The position numbers were made by a program, and so were the translations under genes. This document shows, in pieces, positions 50,494 through 60,843 of a stretch of 64,000 bases of DNA. Position 1 is the first letter of the stretch. Each line of letters begins with the position of its first letter. The stretch is from assembly GCF_023168325.1 (NCBI RefSeq), contig NZ_AP025688.1, positions 2,232,001 through 2,296,000 of the forward strand, written 5' to 3'. This DNA is from Tsukamurella sp. PLM1 (GTDB taxonomy: Bacteria; Actinomycetota; Actinomycetes; Mycobacteriales; Mycobacteriaceae). The notes under the pieces were generated by a model that was not told the origin of the DNA, searched no databases, and saw only the letters and a list, made by a program, of their open reading frames with translations.

Positions 50494-51354
50494 CGCCGGC
50501 ACCGCTGCGGGTCGCGTCTTTCAACGTCAACGGGATCCGCGCCGCCCGGCGGCGGGGGTTCGACGCCTGGCTCAACGGCCGCGATTGCGACGTGGTGGCC
50601 CTGCAGGAACTGCGCTGCCCGCCTTCGAACTCGGTGCGTTCGCCGGGTACCACGCGGCCGTCGACCACGGCTCGATCCCGGGGCGCAACGGCGTCGCGAT
50701 CCTGAGCCGGGAGGCACCGTCGGACGTGCGGACGTGGGCGACGCACCCACCCCGCGCCCGCGGCCTGAAGGCGTTCGCGCACGAGGGCCGGTACGTCGAA
50801 GCGGACCTGTCCGGCCTCACCGTCGCCTGCCTCTATCTGCCCAAGGGCGGCCTCCCGCGCACCTGCAGAGGCCCGGCAGCATGCGCGAGAAGCCCGACGG
50901 CGGAGCGAAGTTCGAACGGAAGATGGCCTTCCTCTCCGCGTTCGGGCGGGAACTGGACCGATCCCGACGGTCCGCCCTCGCCTCCGGCCGGGAGTTCCTC
51001 CTGCTCGGCGACCTGAACATCGCGCACCTGCCGCACGACGTGACCAACTGGCGACCCACGCAGAAGATGGAGGGCTTCCTGCCCGAGGAGCGCGACTGGT
51101 TCGGCGCGCAGCTCGGGCCGCGGCGCCTGGTGGACGTGGTCCGCCGTGTGCACGGCGACCGTCCCGGCCCGCTGTCGTGGTGGAGCTGGGCCGGAGCCTC
51201 GTTCACCAAGGACGTCGGCTGGCGCATCGACCACCACCTGGCCACACCGGGATTGGCGCGGGCCGCGACCTCCGTGACCGTCGACAAGGAGCCCTCCCCC
51301 GACCGGCGTCTCTCCGATCACGCACCCGTGGTCGTGGAGTACTCGCGCGGTTGA
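50490..51354 (+). CDS. xth: Exodeoxyribonuclease III (frameshifted)
   Basis: An AP endonuclease/3'-5' exonuclease of base-excision repair, about 285 residues. Conserved residues are Asn in LRVASFNVNGIRAA, Glu in VVALQELR, the PDGG region with KFERKMAFL, DLNIAH (Asp and Asn) and the C-terminal SDHAPVVVEY. Two breaks are needed, near 50620-50635 and 50870-50880. The start codon is unclear: the frame near 50490 has only CTG, and an indel just upstream probably hides the true start, overlapping the dehydrogenase stop. Confidence 0.9.
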
Positions 51355-51432
51355 AACCGCCCCGCGGCGACCGCCACGCGGCTCCCTGTAGGCACGCGGT
51401 ACCCCGGCGTGAGCGTGATGCCCGCCCCGACG

Positions 51433-51962
51433 CTACTTCGGCCGCGCCGCGCGCCACCGCCGAAGTTCCTGTGCCGAGGCGGACTTCGCGAGCAGCACCT
51501 CGTCCTCGTCGTCGAGCAGGCACACGACCTGCGACGGCAGCGCATCCTCCGCCACGAGCTCGGCCTTCGCGCGCCGCATCGCCCCGAGCAGGGCGTGCCC
51601 GTACCGGGCGTACGCCGCGTCCCAGGCGGCACCGTCGAGCCCCTCGACCGCCTCGTTGAGGCGGTCCTGCCACGCGTCGAGCGGGGCCGCTCGGCCCACC
51701 CGTCGTCCGAGCAGGGCCACCCGGGCGGGTCCCACAACTCCCGCGGCGGAACGGATTCGACGGTGCCCAGGGCCGGGTAAGGCAGGTGGATCACGCTCCC
51801 GCGCTCGGCGTAGAAGGCGGTGAGCACGTAGGCGTAGGGCAGCTCCCCGTCGGCCTGGTAGACCAACGCCCGGGCGACGGACCGCAGCTCCTCGCAGACC
51901 GCGTCCTCGAACCCGAACCAGTCGAAGTCCGGCCCGCTCACCACCTCCCCGGCACCGGTCAC
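51433..51962 (-). CDS. DUF4303-like protein, function unknown (frameshifted)
   Basis: About 175 residues. The N-terminal part (FDWFGFEDAVCEELRSVARALVYQAD and YAYVLTAFYAERGSVIHLP) looks like DUF4303. The C-terminal half is helical. The frame breaks at about 51685-51700, after GWAERP. It starts with a GTG overlapping the stop of the oxidase gene upstream (GTGA), so both are probably co-translated. No function assigned. Confidence 0.55.
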
Positions 51963-53108
51963 CGCTTGACGACGCGCAGATCGGCGAGCGAGGTCAGGCA
52001 GTCCGCGGCCATCGTGAGATCGGCTTCGGCCAGCATCGACCGCACCACGTGCTCCACGCCCTCGGCACCGCCGATGGTCAGCCCATAGACGTACGGTCGG
52101 CCGATCCCCGCGAGGGTCGCGCCGAGACCGACGACGCGCAGGATGTCCACGCCGTCGCGGACGCCGCTGTCGAAGGTGACGGGCAGGCCGGCCGAGGAGA
52201 CACCGTCGAGGACCTCCTCGAGATGGCCGATCGCGGGCAGGCCGCCGTTGGCCTGCCGGCCGCCGTGGTTCGAGCACGCGATCGCGTCCACGCCCTCCGC
52301 AGCGGCACGGCGCGCGTCGTCGGCGTGGCAGATACCCTTGAGGATGATCGGCAGGTCGGTGGTGCGACGGATGCGCGCGATGTCGTCCCAGGAGAACGTC
52401 GGCTTGCTGAACAGCGACGACCACACGATCCCCGCGTGCAGCGGCGGCGGAGCGTCCACCCCGCACAGCTCGATGAACCGCGGGTCGGTGAGGTAGTTGG
52501 CGAGGCACCGGCCGCGCAGGAACGGGATGTACCCGTTACGCAGGTCGCGGCCGCCAGCCCAGGCTGCCGGTGTCCAGGGTGATGGTCAGCGCGTCGAAGC
52601 CCGCCTTGTCGGCGCGGCGCACCAGGTTGTCGGTCAGCCGATCATCCTTGGTGGGGTACAGCTGGAACGCGGCGAAGGAGTCGCCCCGCGCCTCGGCGAC
52701 CTCCTCCAGCGGCGCCTCCGAGAGCGTGGAGTACATCGCGGCGACGCCGAGCGCGCTGGCGGCGCGCGCCACCGCCAGGTCGCCGCCCTCATGCACCAGT
52801 CCGTTGACGCCGACGGGGCACAGCACGACGGGGGCCTCGAGTTCCGCACCGAGGAAGGTGGTCGACATGTCGCGCACGCTGCGGTCGCGCAGCATCCGCG
52901 GCACGAATCCGTAGCGTCGCAGCTCCGTGACGTTGACGTCCTGCGTGGTCTCGTCGCCGGCGCCACCACGCACGTAGTCGAAGGTGGCGTGGTCGAGCAC
53001 CTGCCGCGCACGTTCCTCGAGATCGACGAAGGTGTACGGGAACCGGCGGTGCTTCGCCAGCAGCCCCTCCGCATAGATGCCGTCCTGAAAGGAGCCGAAG
53101 TCCGTCAT
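51959..53108 (-). CDS. FMN-dependent alpha-hydroxyacid oxidase / lactate 2-monooxygenase (frameshifted)
   Basis: An FMN TIM-barrel enzyme of about 383 residues that oxidises L-2-hydroxy acids, closest in pattern to mycobacterial lactate 2-monooxygenase. FMN-binding and catalytic residues are in YVRGGAGDETT, PVGVNGLVHEGGD, YSTLSEAPLEEV, AFQLYPTKD, ILKGICHADD and ACSNHGGRQANG (catalytic His and Arg). The C-terminus has TFDSGVRDGVDILR and GRPYVYGL. The frame breaks at about 52545-52560, after LGWRPRDL. The ATG at 53108 fits the family start. Confidence 0.9.
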
Positions 53109-53130
53109 TCCTGGACCGTAACAGCAGCCC

Positions 53131-53949
53131 TCAGGGCGCGGTGAGGAAGTCCAGGGCGTCGACGGTGGCCGCGGGCTCCTGCAGATGGTAGCCGTGGCGG
53201 GCTCCCCGATACACGCGCATCCGCGCACCGTCGATGCCCGCGCGGAGGATTTCGGCGTTCCCGGCCGGGCACATGCGGTCCTCGGCGCCGTGCAGGACGA
53301 GCGTGGGCGCCTCGATCCTCGGCAGCGCGGCGGCCCCGTCGTGGTCGGTGCTGGCCGCGAAGTGCGCGCGCTGCGCGGGCAGCGAGCGCGGACGGGCCAG
53401 GATCGCTTCGGCCGACTCGGGGTGGCTCTCGAGCCAGTCCGGCGGGAAGAACAGCTCGAGCAGAGCCCGCCGGTCGGAGCGGACGAGGATGCGCAGGACG
53501 TCGGAGGGCCGTTCCACGCCGTGCCGGTCGCCCACGGTGGTCGCGCCCAGGATCAGGCGGCGCACCCGATCGGGATGGTCGGCGGCGAGCCACTGCGCAG
53601 CCCGGCCGCCCATCGAGAAGCCGTACACGTCCACCCGGTCGCCGATCCCACCGGCGGAGCGCGCCGCGTCGAGCACGCCGACCGCGTCGCGGGCGCAGTC
53701 CCGCGTGCTCCATCCGCGCGGGAACGCGTCGTCGCTGGCGCCGATCCCGCGATGGTCGAACACGACCACCGGGCCCGCCGCGCGGAAAGCCTCCACCAGC
53801 GGTGACCAGGAGCTCCCCGCCAGCGCCTGACCGGCGAACAGCAACACCCCGGGCCCGTCCGCGCCGGAGGCACCGGGATGCACGTCGTACGCGAGCCGGG
53901 TACCGTCATCGAGCGTGGCGTAGGGCATCCACGAAGCGTAGAACGTCAC
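53131..53949 (-). CDS. Alpha/beta-hydrolase
   Basis: A 272-residue intact alpha/beta-hydrolase. The oxyanion region is VVFDHRGIGASDD, the nucleophile elbow VYGFSMGGRAAQ, the acid LHGAEDRMCP and the histidine GARHGYHLQ. It could be an esterase, haloperoxidase-like or lactonase enzyme. It lies 22 bases upstream of the oxidase gene in the same direction and may be transcribed with it. Confidence 0.88.
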   Translation of the reverse strand: MTFYASWMPYATLDDGTRLAYDVHPGASGADGPGVLLFAGQALAGSSWSPLVEAFRAAGPVVVFDHRGIGASDDAFPRGWSTRDCARDAVGVLDAARSAGGIGDRVDVYGFSMGGRAAQWLAADHPDRVRRLILGATTVGDRHGVERPSDVLRILVRSDRRALLELFFPPDWLESHPESAEAILARPRSLPAQRAHFAASTDHDGAAALPRIEAPTLVLHGAEDRMCPAGNAEILRAGIDGARMRVYRGARHGYHLQEPAATVDALDFLTAP

Positions 53950-54002
53950 ACCTGCGCGACGCCGCTCACGGTCGCGGTCGTCGCGTGGCTAGACTGCTGC
54001 CC

Positions 54003-54445
54003 ATGTCTGTTCACATCTTCTACGGTTCCTCGACCGGCACCGCCGAGGGCGCCGCGAACGCCATGTACACCGTGTTCGCCAAGGCCGGCCCCGTCGAGCT
54101 GCACGACATGATGGACGGCGAGATCGACGCGCTGGACCCCGCGGACTTCCACGTCTTCTCGTGCGCCACGTACGGCGAGGGAGAGCTGCCTGCCGGCTCC
54201 ACCGAGTTCTTCGAGGACCTGCTCGAGGCCGCGCCAGATCTCACCGGCCTCGCTTCGCGGTCTTCGGCCTGGGCGACACCATCTACGTCGACACCTACAA
54301 CGCCGCCGGGAAGACCATCGTGGAGCACCTCACGGGGCTCGGCGCCACGCAGGTGGGCGACCGTTTCGAGCACGACAACTCCGGCACCGACGATGTGGAC
54401 GAGAAGGCCGTCGAGTGGGCCGAGGAGATCGTCGGCCAGATCTGA
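54003..54445 (+). CDS. Flavodoxin (MioC-like, frameshifted)
   Basis: A short-chain flavodoxin of about 147 residues that carries electrons through FMN. The phosphate loop is FYGSSTGTAEGAAN, followed by FSCATYGEGELP (isoalloxazine loop) and AVFGLGDTIYVDTYN. The frame breaks at about 54245-54258, between DLTGL and RFAVFGLG. Partner reductase unknown. A strong terminator follows. Confidence 0.9.
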
Positions 54446-54459
54446 GCCCCTGACAGACG

Positions 54460-54491
54460 AACGCCGCCGCGGAGCGATCCGCGGCGGCGTT
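54460..54491. terminator. Terminator after the flavodoxin gene
   Basis: A perfect 14-bp stem, AACGCCGCCGCGGA and its complement, with a four-base loop, followed by TCTTTC. It separates flavodoxin from the convergent DUF4395 gene. Confidence 0.9.
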
Positions 54492-54512
54492 CTTTCGTCC
54501 GGTGGTGCGCGG

Positions 54513-55010
54513 CTACTGCGGCACGGTGAGTGTCGGCGGCGTGGTGTTGACGCCCGCGCACGCCTCGCACACCGACGCGGGGATCACGCCCCGGCGCTGC
54601 AGGAAGCCGAAGGCGATGCAGCCGAGGCACACCCCCGCCGCCGACTCCAGCAGCGCCGCCACCACGAGGAGTCCCAGCACGACCTGCGCCGCGACGTGGC
54701 TCCCGGTGAGGTACAGCACCAGGGCGACAGTCGAGAAGACGAGGCCGATGGTCTGCGCGAACCGCTTCGGCGGCCCGGGCACCAGCTTGGCCGGACCGAG
54801 CTTCGGCGCGATCACGTGCACCGACAGCCTGCCGAACGGCGAATACCGGGGTCCGCCCGCGACGCGGAGCGCGAAACCGATCGCCAGCGCGGCGTAGAGC
54901 CACCACTGTCCGGCGACGATCGTCACCACCGCGAGGACGACGACGAGGCCCGCGGCGGCGCGCGCCGCGTACTCGTTGACGGGATTCGGGAAGGAGAAGA
55001 GACCACTCAC
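54513..55010 (-). CDS. DUF4395 membrane protein
   Basis: A 165-residue protein with four hydrophobic helices. Typical DUF4395 features are FPNPVNEYAARAAAGL at the start, FALRVAGGPRYSPFGRLS, APPKRFAQ-type GPPKRFAQTIGL, and the C-terminal cysteines CLGCIAFGFLQRRG and CEACAG. The cysteines suggest a thiol-redox or metal role. The GTG at 55010 is the likely start. Intact; function unknown. Confidence 0.83.
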   Translation of the reverse strand: MSGLFSFPNPVNEYAARAAAGLVVVLAVVTIVAGQWWLYAALAIGFALRVAGGPRYSPFGRLSVHVIAPKLGPAKLVPGPPKRFAQTIGLVFSTVALVLYLTGSHVAAQVVLGLLVVAALLESAAGVCLGCIAFGFLQRRGVIPASVCEACAGVNTTPPTLTVPQ

Positions 55011-55067
55011 GCGGCTGACACTAGCGCCGGGCGGGATCGTCGACCAGGTTTGCACTCGCCGTGATTC

Positions 55068-55486
55068 TCATGCCCCCGCCAGCCGCAGGACCAGCGGGAT
55101 CGCCGTGCGCAGTGCCTCCGCCTCGTCGGCCGTGAGGTGCTCGCCGCCCGCGTGGACCAGCCACTCGTCCTGGGCGGCGTCGCGCGCGTGCAGGGCTGTC
55201 CTCCCCCGGTCGGTCAGGGCGACGGGACGACGCCGGCCGTCGGCACCGTCGGCATCCGAGACGATGAAGCCCCGGCGCCGCAGGTCCGCGACGACGGTCG
55301 AGACGTTGGAGCGCTTCATGTCGAGCCGGTCCCCGATGGCGGTCGGGAACGCGGCGGCGCCGAGCGCCTCGACCGCGGCGAGCACGAACAGCTCGAGCCC
55401 CGCAGCCCCGCGGCGGGCAGCTGCCGGAGGCGTTGCTCCAGCAGGCCCACCGCGAGGCGCAGGGCTTCGGCGTCGCCGGGTTTCAC
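55068..55486 (-). CDS. MarR-family regulator (frameshifted near 5' end)
   Basis: A MarR winged-helix protein of about 139 residues. The DNA-binding part is AIGDRLDMKRSNVSTVVADLRRRGFI, then the wing GADGRRRPVALTDRG. The start (MKPGDAEALRLAVGLLEQRLRQL) is in another frame; the break is at about 55405-55415. It begins 8 bases after the flotillin-like gene in the same direction. I infer that it controls this operon through the dyad at 57634-57649. Confidence 0.85.
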
Positions 55487-55493
55487 GGGAGCG

Positions 55494-57039
55494 TCACTCC
55501 TCGTCGACGGTGACCGGCCCGGCCCCGGGCTCCCCGAGCACGGCCGGAGCGCCGGCCTCGGTGCCCGATAGCAGCCCGGCCAGGTCGATACCCTGGGCCT
55601 TCAGCGCCGCCACGATGGAGGCGATGGACTGGGCGGACAGCCCCAGGAGTCCGCCCGTGGCGTCATTCTGGCCGCCGCCGATGATGTTGATGCTGTCGAT
55701 CGCGGCGGTGGCCTCGGACTGCGCGCGGACCGCGCCCTCGATCATCGACAACACCTGCGGCACCAGCAGCAGCCGCGCGGCGTCCGCGCCGTACTGGTTG
55801 AACGCCTCGGCCTGCGCCTGCTTGCCGGCCGCGTCGGCCCGGAGCTCGGCCTCGAGCGCCTCCGCGGCGGACTTGCGGGCCGTCGCCTGGGACTCGCCCT
55901 CGAGCCGGATCGACTCGGCGTGCACCTCGGCCTGGGCGAGCTTGCCGGCGGCGTCGGCACGCAGCTCGGCCTCGACGGCGGCGGCAGCCGACTTGCGGGC
56001 GTCGGCGGCCGATTCGCCGTCCAGGCGGGTCGAGTTCGCGCGGGCCTCGGCGGTGAGGATCGCCGACTGGCGCTCACCCTCGGCACGGGTGATGGCAGCC
56101 TGCCGCTGAGCCTCGGCGGGGGCGATCACGTCGGCCTCGAGCGCGGCCTCGGCCTGCGCTCGGCGCTTGCGCTCGACCTCGGTCCGGGCCTCGATGCGGG
56201 CGGCCTCGGCCTCCTCGAGCGCGATTCCGACGTTCTTCTCCGCCTTCGCCTTGGCGAGCGGTCCGGCCTGATCCGCCTCGGCGTTCTGCGCCTCGGTCTG
56301 GGCGCGGAGCTGGGCGATGCGCACGTCGCGGCTCTGCTGCGCCTCGGCGATCGCCGTCTCGGCTTCGGTCTGGGCGATCTCGCCGGCGCGGCGGGCGTCG
56401 GCGGAGCGGATCAGCGAGTCGCGCTCGGCCTCCGCCTTGCCGATGTCGGCGTCGCGCTTGACCTCGGCGATGCGCTTCTGGCCGAGCGATTCGAGGTAGC
56501 CGTTGCGATCCTCGATGCCGGCGATCTTGAGGATGTCGACCTCCATGCCGATCCGCGCGAGGTCGCCGCCCGCCTCCTCGACCACGCCGCGGGCCGGCCT
56601 CGCGGTTGCTGTTGAGGTGCTCGACGGTCATGGTGGCCGCGATGCCCCGGAGGCTGCCGGCCAGGATCTCGTTGATCTGGTTCTCCAGCTCCGCCATGTT
56701 CGCGGTGAGGAAGCGCTGCGCGGCGGTGCGGGTCATCTCGTCGGTGGTGCCGATGCGGACCAGTCCGACGGCCTGCAGTTCGACGGGCACGCCGTCGATA
56801 CTGCGGGCGTTGTTGAGGGCGATGCGCACCTCGAACGGACGCAGCGGCATGTAGTCCACGCGCTCGAGACCGGGGACCTTGAACCGCGCCCCACCGCGCA
56901 CCACCTTCATCTCGCCGCGGCCGGTGAAGATCGCCACCTGATCCGGCGGAGACTTGATGTAGTTGTGGAAGAAGATCCACAGGGCCAACAGGATCACTAC
57001 CACCGCGGCACCGGCCGCGATCAGGATCGAAACGGTCAT
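55494..57039 (-). CDS. Flotillin/SPFH-domain membrane protein (frameshifted)
   Basis: A flotillin-like protein of about 515 residues that organises membrane microdomains. One N-terminal membrane helix (ILIAAGAAVVVILLALWIFF) is followed by an SPFH domain (KVVRGGARFKVPGLERVDYMPLRPFEVRI, AELENQINEILAGSLRGIAATMTVEHLNSNREA). The frame breaks at about 56585-56595. A long coiled coil rich in EA repeats follows to about residue 420; it contains two near-identical segments of about 36 residues (STRLDGESAADARKSA and SIRLEGESQATARKSA). It lies downstream of nfeD, its usual partner. Confidence 0.92.
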
Positions 57040-57072
57040 TGATTCCCTCCTCTTCGGACGACCCGGTCCGGG

Positions 57073-57606
57073 TCACATCTGTGTGTCGAGCGGCTGCACG
57101 ACCAGCCGGTCCCCGTCGACGTCGACGATCAGCACCTGCGCGCCGCTCGCGGCGACGGCGGCGGGATCGACGAGGACTGCGGTGGTGGTGGCGCGCACCG
57201 ACTCCGAGTCCGTGTACCTGACCTGCCCCCAGCCCCCCGCCGGGATCGCCATGCTGAGCTCGCCGATGGTGCCGACGGCCGCGGAGAGCCCCGCGACGGT
57301 GCCCGTCTGGGCGCGGCGCATCGCGCGCAGCACCAGCATGAGCACGCCGTACGCTCCCGCCCCGGCCGTGGCGGCGACCACGGCGACCAGCGGAACCGGC
57401 AGCGAGGTGCCCACGGCGAGCGGCCAACCGACCACACCGAAGACCCCGACGGCCGCGGCGAGGGCGGGGGCGCTGAGCCAGGGCAGGCCGGCGTCGGCGT
57501 GCGGACCACCGATATCGGCCCCGCCGATCTCGATGTCCCCCAAGATCAATGACGCCACCAGAACCACAACACCCACCACGGCGCAGACCGCGAAAACGGT
57601 GATCAT
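57073..57606 (-). CDS. NfeD-like membrane protein
   Basis: A 177-residue protein with three or four membrane helices and a C-terminal OB-fold (NfeD) domain: GTVAGLSAAVGTIGELSMAIPAGGWGQVRYTD, ending QVLIVDVDGDRLVVQPLD. NfeD proteins accompany flotillins and help to assemble membrane domains. I prefer the ATG at 57606, six bases after GGGAGG, to the GTG at 57612. First gene of the NfeD-flotillin-MarR operon. Intact. Confidence 0.88.
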   Translation of the reverse strand: MITVFAVCAVVGVVVLVASLILGDIEIGGADIGGPHADAGLPWLSAPALAAAVGVFGVVGWPLAVGTSLPVPLVAVVAATAGAGAYGVLMLVLRAMRRAQTGTVAGLSAAVGTIGELSMAIPAGGWGQVRYTDSESVRATTTAVLVDPAAVAASGAQVLIVDVDGDRLVVQPLDTQM

Positions 57607-57633
57607 GGACACCTCCCCGCCGTCGTTTCCCTA

Positions 57634-57649
57634 TTTGCAGTATAGCAAA
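57634..57649. promoter_or_regulatory. Operator/promoter of the NfeD-flotillin-MarR operon
   Basis: TTTGCAGTATAGCAAA, a perfect inverted repeat with five-base arms, 28 bases before the NfeD start. On the minus strand TATACT in its centre makes a good -10 box, so a repressor bound here would cover the promoter. The last gene of the operon encodes a MarR protein, a family that binds such dyads. Confidence 0.65.
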
Positions 57650-57691
57650 CAATGCGTACGACACGGCGGTCGGCGTCCGCAGCGGCTCCGG

Positions 57692-59267
57692 TCACCGCCT
57701 CCCACGGAGATCGCGCGCCTGGCCGATCTCGCGCGCCGGCCGCCCCGGGAGCTCGTCGACGGGCTCGTGGGCGACGTCGAGCGGCTCCTCGGCAGGCGCG
57801 CCGGGCGGGTGGAGGCCCGGCGGGGCCCGGGGCACCGTCGGGCGACGGTGCCGGTGCGCTCTGCTCGACGGTCCCGACGACGACCTTGCGCGTGCGACGC
57901 ATCGCGAAGGTGACCTCCTCGACCTCCTCGTAGGACTGCTGCACGGCGCGGGTCCCGCCGCCGGGCAGGACCCGCGCGACGATCGGCGGCATGAGCGGCC
58001 GCACGAAGCCGGCGATCGTGCGCGCGGCCTCGTCGAGGACGGGCGGCACGAAGGGGTTGGGCTTGTGCTCGCTGGCGGGCGCCGGGGCGACCGGGGCATC
58101 CGGAACCGCCGGGGCCGATTCAGCGACGCGGGCGGGCGGGTTCGTCTCGTCGCGCACGACGGCCTCCTCGACGGGTTCGGGGTCGGTCGTGATCACCGGG
58201 ATCTCGCCGGTCGGCGTCTCGTCGGCCGGCGGCTGGCCGGGAGAGCGCAGGCTCGCGGCCTCCGCGGCCGCGGCGATGGGCAGGAAGTCGTCGTTCACGG
58301 CGGGGATCTCCTGTCGGTAACGCCGCGCGGTCAGCGCGACCGGCTCGAATCCGGCGGCTTCCAATGCTGCGGCGCCCGCCGCGGCACCGGCCGCGGCACC
58401 GCCGAGAGCGCCTGCGCCGACGGCGGGCAACATCTGCGTCGGGCGGTCGTCGCCGAGCGTGAGCCCGATGCGGTGCTCGTGGTCGCGGCGCTCGATCGCC
58501 AGCTGTGCGGCGGAGGCGAGACGCTCGCTCTCCAGATCCCGACGGTGCCGGATGTCGCGGACCGTCTCCTCGCGCCACAGGCGCAGGAGGAGCGGAAGCA
58601 GTGCGAGCACCACGCAGACCACGTCGATCCCGATCCGGAGCGCCGCGGCGGAGACCGAATCGGCGACGACACCGTTCATCGCGGCCCAGCGCGCGCCGAC
58701 ACCGTCGTCGCCGCTCGCCGAGGCGTCCCGCCGGGCCGCGGCCACCTCGGCCCGCGCCGTCGCGACGCGGGCGTCGCGAACCGGTGTCTCCTGCGCCCGG
58801 GCCGCGGTCGCGCGATCCAGGTCGGCCTGCGCGGAGGTGAGCCGCTCGTTGGCGGTGCGGGCCTCCGGGCCGCGGCCGGGGACGCCGGTGATCGACGTCT
58901 GCGGGCACGCGGCGCTCGGCCGGTACTCGCACCGGGCCACCACCAGCGCCTGGTCCCGACGGGTGGACGCCTCCGCGACAGCCGTGTCGAGCGCCGTGCG
59001 CTCGGCGCGGGCGGCATCGAACTCGGCCTGCGCGGCGCGCACTGCGGGCGCCGACGACGCCGCCCGCTCGGCGTCGGCGTCCAGCCGGTCCTGGACGGCC
59101 CCGTTGAGCGCGAGCATCGATACGAGCTCGCCCACCACCAGCCCCACGAGCACCGCGACGAGGAACCGGCTGGGCAGCGCGGCCCGGCGGCCGGGGGCGG
59201 CGATCGCGAGGCAGATCGCGCCGCCGATCACGAGCGCGAGCACCGTGAGGACCACGACCGTCGCCAT
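57692..59267 (-). CDS. DUF4407 membrane protein (frameshifted at 3' end)
   Basis: About 524 residues. Two N-terminal membrane helices (VVLTVLALVIGGAICLAIAA, FLVAVLVGLVVGELVSMLAL), a long periplasmic coiled coil with a cysteine pair (RCEYRPSAACPQ), a third helix (RIGIDVVCVVLALLPLLLRLW) and a cytoplasmic region rich in Ala and Pro. This is the DUF4407 layout. The frame breaks at about 57830, in GGGCCCGGGGC; the likely ending is EEPLDVAHEPVDELPGRPAREIGQ. Function unknown; position upstream of nfeD suggests a link to membrane organisation. Confidence 0.82.
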
Positions 59268-59436
59268 GCCGTCTCCTGCCGTCGCGATAGAACCGAGCCG
59301 AACTTCTCTCAGATGAGAATCTCAGCCCGGCACGTCCCGCGCCCAATCGTGTGGCGGCTTTCACAGCGCTAAGTACCCACCGAGGAGAGGTAGTTCTACT
59401 CATTCCCCGCATCCCCGCGGGCGGCACGCTGTGAGC

Positions 59437-59723
59437 ATGAACACCATCGCAAGCACCCCAAGCCCACTGCCGCCTTCTTCGTCCAGTCCGCGATCGCCTT
59501 CGCGGTCTCCTCCGGCAGCCTGCTCATCGGCGCGTTCTACCTGCCCGTCGACACCTGGCAGCGGGGCTTCCTGCTCGTCGGAGCCCTGTTCCTCATCACC
59601 AGCACCTTCAACCTCGCGAAGGTGATCCGCGACCAGCAGGAGGCGAACAGCGTCCGCGTCCGCGTCGACGAGGCGCGGATCGACAAGTTGATGGCCGAGC
59701 ACGACCCGCTCCGTGCGGTCTGA
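59437..59723 (+). CDS. YiaA/YiaB two-helix membrane protein (frameshifted)
   Basis: A small protein of about 95 residues with two hydrophobic helices (FFVQSAIAFAVSSGSLLIGAFYLP and RGFLLVGALFLITSTFNLAKVIRDQQE), matching the YiaAB two-helix domain. The frame breaks at about 59452-59465, directly after MNTIASTP. Function unknown. Divergent from the DUF4407 gene across about 170 bases with no clear feature. Confidence 0.82.
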
Positions 59724-59776
59724 TTCCGGTCCCGGCGAATCGGTCCCGCCCGCGCGGAGTCACTGATGATGGAGCC

Positions 59777-60820
59777 ATGACACCGACGATGCGCGCGCAG
59801 CGGTTCCACGCCGACACCCGGACCATCACCGTCGAGGACGTGCCGATCCCCGAACCCGGCCCCGGCGAGGTGTTGGTGAAGGTCGCCTTCTGCGGGATCT
59901 GCCATTCGGACCTCAGCCTCATCAACGGCACGTTCCCGGCCATGCTTCCGGAGGTAACCCAGGGGCACGAGGCGTCGGGGACCATCGCGAAGCTGGGCGC
60001 CGGCGTCACCGGGTGGGCCGAGGGCGACCGGGTGATCGTCGCCGCCGGCCGGCCGTGCACGACCTGCCCGAACTGCCGCCGCGGAAATTTCGCCGACTGC
60101 ACGCAGATCCAGATCATGGCGTTCGCGTACGACGGGGCGTGGGCCGAGTACACCGTCGCCCGTGCGGCCGGGCTGACCCGCGTCCCGGACAACGTCCCGC
60201 TCGAGCAGGCGGCGATCCTCGCCGACGCGGTCTCGACCCCCTACGGCGCCGTGGTGCGGACCGGAAAGGTCGGCGTCGGGGAGACCGTCGGCGTCTGGGG
60301 CCTGGGCGGCGTCGGCACCCACGTGGTCCAACTGGCGCGTGTCGTCGGCGCGGCGCCGATCATCGCGGTCGACATCATTCCCGAGGTGCTCGAGCGCGCC
60401 CTCGACCTCGGCGCCGACCACGCCTTCGACTCCCGGGACGAGCAGCTCGGCGCGAAGATCGCGGAGGTCACCGGCGGCCGGGGCATCGACGTCGCCTTCG
60501 ACGCCGTGGGCCTCAAGGCGACGTTCGAGCAGGCGCTGAGCCACCTCACCATCGGCGGAAGGCTGGTCTCCGTCGGGATGAGCGATCAGGAACCGACCGT
60601 CGGGTCCACGACGATGCTGGGCCTGACCAAGAAGCAGGTACTCGGCCACCTCGGCTACAAGAACGTCGACATCGAGACCCTGGCGACGCTCGTCTCGCTC
60701 GGCCGGCTCGACCTGTCCCGGTCGGTCAGCGGGATCGTGCCGCTGGAGGACGTCGCAGCGGGCATCGAGCGTCTGGAGCGCCACGAGGGCAATCCGATCC
60801 GGCTGCTCGTCCAGCCCTGA
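59777..60820 (+). CDS. Zinc-containing alcohol dehydrogenase
   Basis: An intact MDR enzyme of 347 residues. Catalytic zinc: GICHSDL (Cys) and GHEASGTI (His, Glu). Structural zinc: CTTCPNCRRGNFADC, four cysteines. Cofactor motif: VWGLGGVGTHVVQLA. The pattern fits NAD(P)-dependent alcohol or aldehyde reductases like those of mycobacteria (AdhC/AdhD type). Substrate unknown. It converges with the PanE-like gene. Confidence 0.92.
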   Translation: MTPTMRAQRFHADTRTITVEDVPIPEPGPGEVLVKVAFCGICHSDLSLINGTFPAMLPEVTQGHEASGTIAKLGAGVTGWAEGDRVIVAAGRPCTTCPNCRRGNFADCTQIQIMAFAYDGAWAEYTVARAAGLTRVPDNVPLEQAAILADAVSTPYGAVVRTGKVGVGETVGVWGLGGVGTHVVQLARVVGAAPIIAVDIIPEVLERALDLGADHAFDSRDEQLGAKIAEVTGGRGIDVAFDAVGLKATFEQALSHLTIGGRLVSVGMSDQEPTVGSTTMLGLTKKQVLGHLGYKNVDIETLATLVSLGRLDLSRSVSGIVPLEDVAAGIERLERHEGNPIRLLVQP

Positions 60821-60843
60821 CGCGAGTTGCGCGACGACGCCTC

